Below are positions 1 through 6,430 of a stretch of DNA of 7,147 bases, one piece after another; the first letter of the stretch is position 1; each line of letters opens with the position of its first letter. The position numbers were made by a program, and so were the translations under genes. The notes below the pieces were generated by a model. That model was not told where the DNA came from. It saw only the letters and a program-made list of their open reading frames with translations, and made no database searches. The stretch comes from DATJZH01 sp035499215. Lineage in GTDB: Bacteria; Actinomycetota; Actinomycetes; Streptosporangiales; Streptosporangiaceae. Location of the stretch: NCBI GenBank assembly GCA_035499215.1, contig DATJZH010000223.1, positions 1 to 7,147 of the forward strand, in the 5' to 3' direction.

Positions 1-524
1 GTTACCTCCTTGGCGGTCGAGGTCCGGGCCACGGCATCCGTCGCCATGTCAATCCTGGTTCCGGTTACCGCGCCGAGGTAGATCTCGGTAATCCCGGTCG
101 AATGGGCAAGCACGACTTCGAGCGCGCCATCAGGCTGCGGGCGCCAGAACCCGGTCTCCAGCGCCAGCGGCCGCCCGATCCGCCCGTCCTGGTCCAGCAG
201 CCAGGTCCGGCTCGAGTAGATCAGGTAGGGCTTGCCGTTATGGCCGAAGGACAGTTCCTGGCCGAAATGCGCGCTGGACATCGTCGGATAACCGACAACC
301 CCCGCACCCTCCCAGCGGCCGATCAGGAACTGCAGCGGGACGAGGGTCGGATGCAGCTCCGGACCGGATCCTGAGCCGGCCCGAGTCCGCCGCCGCTCCT
401 CGGCGACAGCAGCGGCATCGGCGGCATCAGCGCCGCTCTCGCCGAAGATGACGCCGCGATCTGCGCCGGGCCCCGCGCCGGCCTGCTGATCGGGGCCGCC
501 CGGCGGGCCCTGCTCGCTCCTCAC
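1..524 (-). CDS. Nitrobindin-like heme-binding beta-barrel protein (FABP/THAP4-type), C-terminus cut by window edge
   Basis: Reading the minus strand from GTG at 524 gives 174 residues, open to the left edge. The fold is recognised from its N-terminal half: LHPTLVPLQFLIGRW (57-71), GRWEGAG (69-75), YPT (79-81), FGHNGKPYLIYSSRTW, ETGFWRP, VVLAHSTGITEI, then TAKEV at the edge. This order matches actinobacterial nitrobindins such as Mycobacterium Rv2717c, small beta-barrels that bind ferric heme and isomerise peroxynitrite to nitrate. The heme-ligating His near the C-terminus lies outside the window, so heme binding cannot be confirmed. Residues 1-54 are a low-complexity Gly/Ala/acidic extension that most relatives lack. 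GTG 524 is the only ATG or GTG between the upstream in-frame TAG (536-534) and the conserved core, so the extension seems real unless a rare start is used. I see no clear ribosome-binding site; translation may be coupled to the small ORF ending 9 bp upstream. The family call is firm, the start less so. Confidence 0.88.
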   Translation of the reverse strand, partial: MRSEQGPPGGPDQQAGAGPGADRGVIFGESGADAADAAAVAEERRRTRAGSGSGPELHPTLVPLQFLIGRWEGAGVVGYPTMSSAHFGQELSFGHNGKPYLIYSSRTWLLDQDGRIGRPLALETGFWRPQPDGALEVVLAHSTGITEIYLGAVTGTRIDMATDAVARTSTAKEV

Positions 525-533
525 CCAGTCAGA

Positions 534-629
534 CTAAGCGCGCCACAGCTTTGCCGCGATAGCCGCGGACAGAACCGCTGCCGCCGCGAACGCCGCGACC
601 AGGATGGCGCCGACGATCTCACCCTGCAT
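534..629 (-). CDS. Putative 31-residue single-pass membrane microprotein
   Basis: ATG at 629-627 opens a 32-codon frame closed by TAG at 536-534. The protein starts MQGEIVGAILVAAF, continues with an almost unbroken Ala/Val/Leu/Ile run to about residue 26, and ends KLWRA. That is one transmembrane helix with one acidic residue before it and Lys/Arg after it, which suggests the N-terminus outside and the C-terminus in the cytoplasm. About four fifths of codons end in G or C, as expected for coding DNA here. There is no Shine-Dalgarno, but TAGAAT lies exactly 6 bases before the ATG, fitting a leaderless transcript. It sits 9 bp upstream of the nitrobindin gene in the same frame, so the two are probably co-transcribed. 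I do not recognise the protein. It could instead be a leader peptide, or the N-terminus of a longer membrane-anchored nitrobindin interrupted by the TAG. Confidence 0.5.
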   Translation of the reverse strand: MQGEIVGAILVAAFAAAAVLSAAIAAKLWRA

Positions 630-635
630 GCCGCG

Positions 636-641
636 ATTCTA
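636..641 (-). promoter_or_regulatory. Probable -10 element, leaderless start of the microprotein/nitrobindin unit
   Basis: The minus strand reads TAGAAT (641-636), then six bases, then ATG (629-627). If the final T is -7, +1 is the A of the ATG. This is the standard arrangement of leaderless actinobacterial genes, and no Shine-Dalgarno is present. No convincing -35 is seen: GCGACT at 667-662 shares GAC with TTGACA, but its 20-base spacing is too long. Confidence 0.5.
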
Positions 642-799
642 GATCCGCCCGCCCGCCCGGCAGTCGCGCTCGATCGGCGTGTCGCCGAGTCCCGGCCGCG
701 ATCCTGCCCCCGGCCACCGGCCAGGCCGGCGGTCCGCACTTCAGGCACCTCGGGCGGAATGGTTATCGCAGCCCGGCCCAGCCAGACGGCCAATCCGCG

Positions 800-805
800 T
801 AGGGT
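800..805 (+). promoter_or_regulatory. Possible -10 element for the DsrE-family gene
   Basis: TAGGGT fits TANNNT and ends 7 bases before the ATG at 813, which would give a start at 812 or 813 and a leaderless mRNA. The same bases include AGGG (801-804), which could serve as a Shine-Dalgarno with 8-base spacing if transcription begins further upstream. The two readings exclude each other, and the sequence alone does not decide. No clear -35 is seen. Confidence 0.3.
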
Positions 806-812
806 TCAGGCT

Positions 813-1178
813 ATGGCCCGCCGCGCCCTCGTGATCAAGGTGACCGCAGGCAAGGACGACCTGGAGCGGTGCAATCAGGCATTCACCGTCGCCGCCACCG
901 CCGCAGCCAGCGGACTGCAGGTATCGCTCTGGCTCACCGGAGAGGCGTCCTGGTTCGCCCTGCCCGGCCGCGCCGACGACGTTGCCCTGCCGTACGCCAT
1001 GCCGCTGCCTGAGCTGCTGGCAAGCGTCCTCGAGGCCGGAACGGTCACCTTGTGCACTCAGTGCGCTTCGCGCAGGCAGATCTTTCAGGACGACCTCATC
1101 GAGGGCATCCGGATCGCCGGAGCCGCCACCTTCGTAGCCGAGATCATCGCCGACGGCGCCCAGGCACTCGTCTACTAG
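813..1178 (+). CDS. DsrE-family protein (DsrE/DsrF-like, predicted sulfur-relay or peroxiredoxin-like fold)
   Basis: The 121-residue product is typical of the small DsrE/F family. An N-terminal strand LVIKVTAG is followed by ERCNQAFTVA, then SLWLTGEASWFALPG (38-52), a helix, VTLCTQCASRR (78-88), and a C-terminal IEGIRIAGAATFV helix/strand segment ending in QALVY. Cysteines are at 20, 81 and 84. The Cys81-x2-Cys84 pair in the strand-to-loop position is the likely redox or sulfur-handling site. DsrE relatives carry persulfides or take part in thiol chemistry, but this actinobacterial subgroup has no established substrate. It is cytoplasmic, with no signal peptide or membrane segment. ATG 813 is preferred over the upstream in-frame ATG at 759 because the conserved sequence begins right after it and both an AGGG and a -10-like hexamer sit just before it. 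It is divergent from the microprotein/nitrobindin unit and convergent with gatD. The family call is firm; the function is inferred. Confidence 0.88.
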   Translation: MARRALVIKVTAGKDDLERCNQAFTVAATAAASGLQVSLWLTGEASWFALPGRADDVALPYAMPLPELLASVLEAGTVTLCTQCASRRQIFQDDLIEGIRIAGAATFVAEIIADGAQALVY

Positions 1179-1195
1179 GCGGCTGCCGCTGCCAC

Positions 1196-1210
1196 GGCCG
1201 CCCGGCGGCC
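1196..1210. terminator. Palindrome between convergent gene ends, possible bidirectional terminator
   Basis: The 46-bp gap between the dsrE-family stop (1178) and the gatD stop (1225) contains GGCCGC-CCG-GCGGCC, a six-base-pair all-GC stem with a three-base loop. There is no T-tract on either side. Intrinsic terminators of high-GC actinobacteria often lack the U-tail, and the position between converging genes suits one. In a sequence this GC-rich, short palindromes also arise by chance. Confidence 0.3.
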
Positions 1211-1224
1211 CCGGTGCGCCCGGC

Positions 1225-2139
1225 TCAGCCCGACACCGCCGCGAGCCGCTCATCCCGCAATTGCCGCACCCAGTCCTCTGCGTCGCTGTCAAGCGCCGGG
1301 AGCGGCCCCATCGCCCAGCTGAGCAGGAGGTCGGCCAGGCCGGGATTGCGCACCAGCGCGGGGCCGTGCAGATAGGTCCCGAGCACCTGGCCGGAGAAGG
1401 CGCCCTCGGTACCGTCCCCGTTCCCCACGCCCAGGCTGACGCGGGCAAGCGGCCGGGCCGCCGGGCCGGGCGAGGTGACTCCCTGATGGTTCTCAAACCC
1501 GGTCAGCCGGGGCACGCCCAGGGCCGGGTCGACGTCGGCCACGATCTCGCCCACGCCCCGCCGTTCGCCGCGGCCGCTGCGGATATCCAGAAGTCCGAGG
1601 CCGGCCACCCGCTCCCCGTCGAGGCCGCCGAACTCCGTACCCATCAGCTGGTAGCCGGCGCATACGGCGAAGACCACTCCGCCGGAGTCGGCGGCATCGG
1701 CAAGGCCGCCGTCGGCGCGCAGCCGCCGCGCCGCCAGGATCTGCGGCAGGTCCTCGCCGCCGCCCAGCAGGTAAATGTCCCCCTGGCGAGGTACCGGCTC
1801 GTCCGATTTGACCTCGACCGGCTCGACATCGACGCCCCGGAGCCTGGCGCGCCGCATGAGCACAAGCAGATTGCCCCTGTCGCCGTAGGTGCTGAGCAGA
1901 TCAGGGTAGACCCACACGAGCCTGAGCCTGCTGGCGTCGCGCCGGGCCGGGCCGGGCCTGCGCGGCGTCGCGGCCGGCCGGCCCGCAGGCGCTGGCTCGC
2001 CCTGCGCGGCGCCCGCGGCCGGCTCTCCAGCTGGTCCTGGCCGCGGCTGCGCAGCCGGCCCGGCGCCGGGCACTGTGCGCCCGGGCGTCCGCGCAGGAAC
2101 TGTCCGCACCGTCACTGTCCGCACCGTCCTGCTGGTCAT
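1225..2139 (-). CDS. gatD: Lipid II isoglutaminyl synthase, glutaminase subunit GatD
   Basis: This class I glutamine amidotransferase (304 aa) hydrolyses glutamine and passes ammonia to MurT, which amidates D-glutamate at position 2 of the lipid II stem peptide in the cytoplasm. The core (about 71-304) starts LRLVWVYPDLLSTYGDRGN, followed by GDIYLLGGGEDLPQ. The nucleophile is Cys160 in FAVCAGYQLMG, and the catalytic histidine is His258 in GTYLHGPALVRNP; GFENHQG (214-220) is also typical. Arg193/Arg194 fall where Staphylococcus aureus GatD has a substrate-contacting arginine (alignment by eye). Residues 1-70 are an unusual Pro/Ala/Arg/Gly-rich extension not seen in the 243-residue S. aureus protein. 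The ATG overlaps the murT stop in an ATGA, with a purine-rich GGGGCGGA just upstream, which supports this start and translational coupling. In-frame GTG codons at residues 6, 9, 11 and 23 are weaker alternatives. Confidence 0.93.
   Translation of the reverse strand: MTSRTVRTVTVRTVPARTPGRTVPGAGPAAQPRPGPAGEPAAGAAQGEPAPAGRPAATPRRPGPARRDASRLRLVWVYPDLLSTYGDRGNLLVLMRRARLRGVDVEPVEVKSDEPVPRQGDIYLLGGGEDLPQILAARRLRADGGLADAADSGGVVFAVCAGYQLMGTEFGGLDGERVAGLGLLDIRSGRGERRGVGEIVADVDPALGVPRLTGFENHQGVTSPGPAARPLARVSLGVGNGDGTEGAFSGQVLGTYLHGPALVRNPGLADLLLSWAMGPLPALDSDAEDWVRQLRDERLAAVSG
2101..2128. repeat. Two-copy 13-bp direct repeat at the 5' end of gatD
   Basis: TGTCCGCACCGTC occurs at 2101-2113 and again at 2116-2128, a period of 15 bp (five codons) that keeps the gatD frame. 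On the protein it produces the RTVRTVTVRTV pattern at residues 4-14, with a looser copy (RTVPG) at 21-25. The repeat lies wholly in the poorly conserved N-terminal extension and looks like replication slippage inside a disordered tail. Confidence 0.6.
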
Positions 2140-3374
2140 TCAGTCCGCCCCAGCGCCGCCCTGATGTGCTGGAATGCCGTGTAGTTGGCGATCACGTCAA
2201 GATTCCCCGGCGGAACGCGGTCCACCGCGTCAGCTACCCCGTCAGCCAGCTCGAAGCCCACCTCATCGGCCTCGAGCCGGACCGCCAGGTCCAGCCGCCG
2301 CTCGCCGGTCACCAGTACCGTGCGGCCGCGCAGCACGCGGTAGTCAACGTCCCATAGCCAGGATGTGTCCTTGCCATCAGGCACCTGGGCGTTGACCGCC
2401 AGCAGCACCGGCCCGGTTCCCTCGGTGAGAACATCGAACGCCTCGAGCCAGCCCGCCGGGTTCTTGGCGAGCAGCAGCCGAAGCTGCCTGCCGCGGCGCA
2501 CCACCCGCGTGTAGCGGCCTGCGACCGAGGTGACGCCGCGCAGCCCGGACAGCGCCTGGTCCAGCTCGGCGCCGAAGAAATCGGCCACGGCGAGCGCCAT
2601 CACCGCGTTGGACCGGTTGGCCCGGCCAGGCAGCGTCAGCGACAGCTCACGGACGTTGCCATCCCCGTCGATGACGGCGCTGCCGTCCAGCAGCCAGCTG
2701 GCAGGCGGCCCGGCGAAGCTGCATTCGCCACAGCGCCAGCCGAGGTCGTCCCGGCGCAGGTGCGAGCCGCACTCGGGACAGCACCAGGAATCCTCATGCC
2801 AGCGCTGGCCGGCCGCGACCCAGGTGACCTGCTGGGCCCCGCCGGCCGCCCAGGTGATCAGCGGGTCGTCGGCGTTGGCGACGACGCGGCAGTCCGGCGC
2901 GGCCGCCAGGGCATCCCGCCATATACGGGCGACCAGCCAGATCTCCGCCGCCCTGTCCATCTGGTCGCGGCTCAGGTTCAGCAAGGTCACGACCTTCGGG
3001 CTGGTAGCCAGGATCGTCGCCGGCAGATGCCGCTCGTCGACCTCCAGGACCGCATACGGGGCATTGGGCGCGTGCCCCAGGGCCGACGCCAGGCCGGCCT
3101 CCATGTTGGCGCCGAACGCGTTCGACGCGACCTCCTGCCCGAGCGTGCCGAGCGCCGCGGTGATCAGCCGAGTCGTCGTCGTCTTTCCGTTGGTACCGCT
3201 GACCAGGACAACCTGGCGATCTGCGGCGAGCAGCTTCAGCAGGCCGGGCTCGAACCGCAGGCCGACGACGCCGCCGATGACCGACCCGTCACCGCGCCCG
3301 GTCAGCCGCGATACCCGTCCCGCCGCGCCCCCGAGAGTGGTCGCAACCCGGGCCCGCAGCGGAAGCTTGCTCAT
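2136..3374 (-). CDS. murT: Lipid II isoglutaminyl synthase, Mur ligase-like ATPase subunit MurT
   Basis: MurT (412 aa) is the ATP-dependent ligase-like partner of GatD. It activates the alpha-carboxyl of D-Glu in lipid II and uses GatD-derived ammonia to form D-isoglutamine. The Mur ligase central domain carries the P-loop SGTNGKTTTT (59-68), followed by SNAFGANMEAGLASAL, VLEVDERHLP (109-118) and LNLSRDQMDR (132-141). A four-cysteine zinc ribbon (Cys199-x2-Cys202, Cys215-x2-Cys218) is inserted in this domain, as in characterised MurT proteins. The C-terminal domain (DUF1727 type) includes LPGRANRSNAVMA, SVAGRYTRV and DGKDTSWLWDVD (333-344). An aspartate of this domain completes the GatD catalytic triad in the known complex; Asp336 and Asp342 are candidates. 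There is no N-terminal signal. The start lies 11 bp after the large ATPase gene's stop. There is no Shine-Dalgarno, but TAGCAT lies just upstream, so the gene may have its own near-leaderless promoter. Length and motifs are normal for the family. Confidence 0.95.
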   Translation of the reverse strand: MSKLPLRARVATTLGGAAGRVSRLTGRGDGSVIGGVVGLRFEPGLLKLLAADRQVVLVSGTNGKTTTTRLITAALGTLGQEVASNAFGANMEAGLASALGHAPNAPYAVLEVDERHLPATILATSPKVVTLLNLSRDQMDRAAEIWLVARIWRDALAAAPDCRVVANADDPLITWAAGGAQQVTWVAAGQRWHEDSWCCPECGSHLRRDDLGWRCGECSFAGPPASWLLDGSAVIDGDGNVRELSLTLPGRANRSNAVMALAVADFFGAELDQALSGLRGVTSVAGRYTRVVRRGRQLRLLLAKNPAGWLEAFDVLTEGTGPVLLAVNAQVPDGKDTSWLWDVDYRVLRGRTVLVTGERRLDLAVRLEADEVGFELADGVADAVDRVPPGNLDVIANYTAFQHIRAALGRTE

Positions 3375-3382
3375 GTGCGCCG

Positions 3383-3388
3383 ATGCTA
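3383..3388 (-). promoter_or_regulatory. Possible -10 element for murT-gatD, overlapping the upstream stop codon
   Basis: The minus strand reads TAGCAT (3388-3383), 8 bases before the murT ATG (3374). With the last T at -7, transcription would start at the A at 3376, giving a two-base leader. The first three bases are also the TAG stop of the upstream ATPase gene. No ribosome-binding site is visible, which favours the promoter reading. No good -35 is seen, so a chance match is possible. Confidence 0.35.
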
Positions 3389-6300
3389 TCGGGCCGCGCG
3401 CTGCCGGCCGTGCGACCGTGCCGCGGCCAGCTCGTCATCGTCGCCGACGATGAACCTGCGCGGCCAGGACAGCACCGCTTCCAGCCAGCCGGCAACACCC
3501 ATTTCGCCAGCGGCCCGGCGCAGCTGGCCGCGATTGCCCACACCGATCATGACTGCCGCCAGGTCCTCGGCAAATCCGCGCTGGTCGTCCTCGCCGAGCA
3601 GCACGGTCCAGGCGGGCAGCCGGTTACGAGCCAGCTCCATCGACAGCGGATGGCGCCGCAGGCCGCTCACCCGCTGCCCGATCGTGGCATCAGCTGAGTC
3701 GGCAAGCCCAGCCAGGGCGAATTCCAGCGGCGGCGCCGGGGCGAACGGATCCGGCGCGCCGCCGAGCGGGCATACCCGGTCGATCTCATGCAGCCACCGG
3801 AGCTGCGGTATGACCCAGGCGGCACCGGGCACGGCGCCGGCGCCCTTGCCGCCGGTCAGCATCCGCTGCGCCGCGGCAGCCGCGGCGGCAGCAAGTTCCT
3901 GCGGGTCAGCAAAGTCCCGCACCGCCAGGCTGCGGCCGCGCAGCGCCCGGTCCAGCGTCGTGGCCAGCAGGCAGTCCCGCAGCCGCCCGTCCAGGCCGGC
4001 CCACCGCTGCCGCAGGCCGGCCGGAACCGCGGGCAGCGGCCGGTTGGTGAGGAAGGCAAGCACCAGTGCCTCGGCCCACACCCGCAGACATGCGTCATCG
4101 GGCGCATCGCCGAGCAGATCAGCGCGCCGCAGCTCCAGCAGCGTGCAGGCACGCCCGGCCGTGCAGGCCGACCCGCAGGCCGCTGATCGCCTGCCGAGGA
4201 CCGGCGGCGCAAGCAGCTCGCCGGGCTCCGGAGCGCTCTCGGAATCCCCGCCGAACCGCACCAGCACCCGCAGCGGCCGGTCCATACCGTCGGCGAACAC
4301 TGCCGCGGCACCCGGCTGGAGCGAGACCACCTGCCGGGACTGGTCCTCGTCAAGGTTCATTGCAGCGCCCACGACCTGCCGGTCGTCATGCGCGGGCAGC
4401 CGGTGCACAATTTTCAGCGCCGTGTTTTTCACCACGTCGGGCACAAGCTTGGCCGGTATCTGCTCCGCGATGATGATGCCCTCGCCATACGCGCGGATCT
4501 CGGCCAGCATGCTGGCGAACAGCTCGACCGCGTGCGCGCTCGCGCCCTCCCGGCCGGCCCGCAGCAAGCGGTGGGCCTCCTCGATCACGATGACGTGCGA
4601 CAGCCCGGCCATGGGCTCGGCGCGGGCACGCAGCCGCAGGTGCTCCACGATCCGGATGATCAGCGTGCCGATCAGGAAGGCCTTGTCCTCGTCGTTGGCG
4701 ACGTCTTCGATAGCCAGGACAACATTACGGCGGAGCAGCTCGCCGATGTCGGCCGGATGCCCGCCCTCGAAGAACCTGCCCGCCGAGCCGGTGCGCAGCG
4801 ACCGCAGCCGGACCTCGACGAAGCCGCGCACGTCAGCCTGCAGTTCCCGTCCGTAGCCGACATCCTCGATGACTTGCAGAGCCGCGGCCTGCAGCCGCGC
4901 CAGGGCGGGGACAGCCGGAGGGGCAGCTGCGCCTGGCAGACCGGAGCCAGTTACCGCGTCCCAGCCGCAGTCCGCATACGCACGCTGCAATGCCTGCGCC
5001 ATGATCTGCGGGAACGGCTCGCGAGCGTCGAATGCGGCGTGGAACAGCGCCCGGATCATATCCATGTGTGCCTGCACCGGATATCCCGGCTCGGGCGCCA
5101 GCGGGTTCACCGACAGCGGGATCGCCGCCGGGTCGGACGGGTTGATCACCGTGACCTTCCCGCTGCCGGCGATCCGGCCGGCCATCGCGGCATACTCGGA
5201 CTTCACCGGCTCGATTGCCAGCCAGCCGACTCCCGCCCTGGTCAGCTGCTCGAGGATGTGCCGGACTGTCTGCGACTTGCCGGAGCCCGTCGCGCCGGTG
5301 ACGAACGCATGCCGGTTCAGCGTGGCCAGCGGCACGTGGAATTCGCCCACGGGCCGGTCCTGGCCGTCCAGGATGACGCCCAGGCTGACGGCATCGGCGG
5401 CGGCGGTCTCACTGGTGACGTCGAAATAGCCAGGGTCCAGCACGCGAACGCCTGGCACCTCCCGGCGGGGCAGCCCGGTGAGCGCGGCCAGGGTGCCCGC
5501 GGTGGCGGCGAACGGCACCCGGCAGCCGTCCACCGGATCGTCGAACCTTGCTGCCAGGGCGTCGGCCAGGGCGCGGCCGCTTTCGGCCCCGCGCGGCTCG
5601 TACGGGCTGCGCAGCCGGTACGGATGGGCATGCAGATCAACGGATCCGACCAGCACCGGCGCGATCAGGCTGAGCTCCGGCGCGCTGGCAGCGCCGGCCA
5701 GCACGCGCACATGCCACAGGCCTGCCTCCCGGTAGGCGTCCAGCTCGGCGAGGCGGCGCTGCGCACGGTCGGCGTCGAATCGCGCGTGCTCCTCGTCATA
5801 CCGGCGGAGCACGTTCAGCTGGGTACGCAGCTCGGCAGTCTCGGTGTCGATCAGGTCGGTGGGCTCGGCTACGACCAGCCAGCCGAACGGCCTGGTCATC
5901 AGCGTCAGCACAGCGGCCTCGAACAACGTCGGGGCGCTCGGCCCGTCCGGTCCGCGACCGCGGCCTGCGCCTGCCGCCCGCACCTGCGCTGGCCAGCCCG
6001 CATCGAGGCCGGCCGGCTCGGCGGGCAACTGCGGTGCCTGGCGGCCAGGACAAGGTGCCCAGACCAGGCGGTCAAGGTCGGCGAGCAGGCTGGCGGTGCA
6101 GGCAGCGCCCCGCCCGCCCCAGGGAAATAGCAGTTCCCGCGAGCCCGCGGCCGGCTCGCTCGCGGCGCTCCGCCGATCCCGGTCACGCTCGGCAACCGCG
6201 GTCGGCGCAGGCAGCGGCCCCGCGTTAGTGATCAGCTCAAGCGGCGCCCCGCCGCCGCGCGACAGCCAGCCGGCCGCCAGCGGGCGCCGGTGCATCGCGG

Positions 6301-6430
6301 CGTTGAGCGCCGCGGGCAGCACCGAGGCGTAATCTCGCTCGGCGGTGCCGCCCAGGCAGGCCGCCGTGATGGCCTGAACCCGGTACCACGGACCGGCCGC
6401 TCCGCCCCCGATCCCTGGCGTCGCACCCAT
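3386..6430 (-). CDS. Large HerA/VirB4-type P-loop ATPase (DUF87-like) with C-terminal cysteine cluster
   Basis: This 1014-residue protein has an intact RecA-like motor of the HerA/FtsK/VirB4 superfamily. Walker A is GATGSGKS (379-386) after LNRHAFVT, and Walker B is VIVIEEAHRLL (613-623). IIIAEQIPAKLVPDVVKNT (652-670) holds the sensor glutamine and the conserved Asn-Thr, and HRLPAHDDR follows. IEPVKSEYAAM (406-416) and NPLAPEPG (442-449) resemble a branch of large bacterial HerA-like proteins. Residues 1-375 are not recognised, apart from a charged, probably coiled-coil stretch (about 195-235). The C-terminal 280 residues are also not recognised; they carry Cys752-x3-Cys756-x5-Cys762 and Cys781. 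HerA-family motors form hexameric rings that move DNA or protein, usually with a nuclease or other effector, but none is adjacent. A TGA at 6445-6443 closes the frame upstream, and no ATG/GTG lies between it and ATG 6430. No signal peptide or membrane helix is seen. The substrate is unknown. Confidence 0.85.
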   Translation of the reverse strand: MGATPGIGGGAAGPWYRVQAITAACLGGTAERDYASVLPAALNAAMHRRPLAAGWLSRGGGAPLELITNAGPLPAPTAVAERDRDRRSAASEPAAGSRELLFPWGGRGAACTASLLADLDRLVWAPCPGRQAPQLPAEPAGLDAGWPAQVRAAGAGRGRGPDGPSAPTLFEAAVLTLMTRPFGWLVVAEPTDLIDTETAELRTQLNVLRRYDEEHARFDADRAQRRLAELDAYREAGLWHVRVLAGAASAPELSLIAPVLVGSVDLHAHPYRLRSPYEPRGAESGRALADALAARFDDPVDGCRVPFAATAGTLAALTGLPRREVPGVRVLDPGYFDVTSETAAADAVSLGVILDGQDRPVGEFHVPLATLNRHAFVTGATGSGKSQTVRHILEQLTRAGVGWLAIEPVKSEYAAMAGRIAGSGKVTVINPSDPAAIPLSVNPLAPEPGYPVQAHMDMIRALFHAAFDAREPFPQIMAQALQRAYADCGWDAVTGSGLPGAAAPPAVPALARLQAAALQVIEDVGYGRELQADVRGFVEVRLRSLRTGSAGRFFEGGHPADIGELLRRNVVLAIEDVANDEDKAFLIGTLIIRIVEHLRLRARAEPMAGLSHVIVIEEAHRLLRAGREGASAHAVELFASMLAEIRAYGEGIIIAEQIPAKLVPDVVKNTALKIVHRLPAHDDRQVVGAAMNLDEDQSRQVVSLQPGAAAVFADGMDRPLRVLVRFGGDSESAPEPGELLAPPVLGRRSAACGSACTAGRACTLLELRRADLLGDAPDDACLRVWAEALVLAFLTNRPLPAVPAGLRQRWAGLDGRLRDCLLATTLDRALRGRSLAVRDFADPQELAAAAAAAAQRMLTGGKGAGAVPGAAWVIPQLRWLHEIDRVCPLGGAPDPFAPAPPLEFALAGLADSADATIGQRVSGLRRHPLSMELARNRLPAWTVLLGEDDQRGFAEDLAAVMIGVGNRGQLRRAAGEMGVAGWLEAVLSWPRRFIVGDDDELAAARSHGRQRAAR

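Noticed and set aside
102..374. 90-codon plus-strand ORF at the left end
   Set aside because: It is antisense to the nitrobindin core, whose motifs read without a break on the minus strand.
759..812. Upstream in-frame start that would lengthen the DsrE-family protein by 18 residues
   Set aside because: The added residues are not conserved in character, and ATG 813 has both a close AGGG and a -10-like hexamer directly before the conserved LVIKVTAG strand.
1261..2184. 307-codon plus-strand ORF over gatD
   Set aside because: It is a shadow frame; gatD on the other strand has the catalytic Cys and His motifs and an ATGA junction with murT.
2760..4856. 698-codon plus-strand ORF antisense to murT and the large ATPase gene
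   Set aside because: Its translation is rich in Arg, Pro, Ala and Ser without family motifs, and it lies opposite two genes with clear motifs. Long antisense frames of this kind are normal where third positions are nearly all G or C.
4388..6130. 580-codon plus-strand ORF antisense to the ATPase gene
   Set aside because: No domain or motif is recognisable and the composition is Arg/Gly/Gln/Ala-rich. The opposite strand encodes the Walker A and Walker B motifs.
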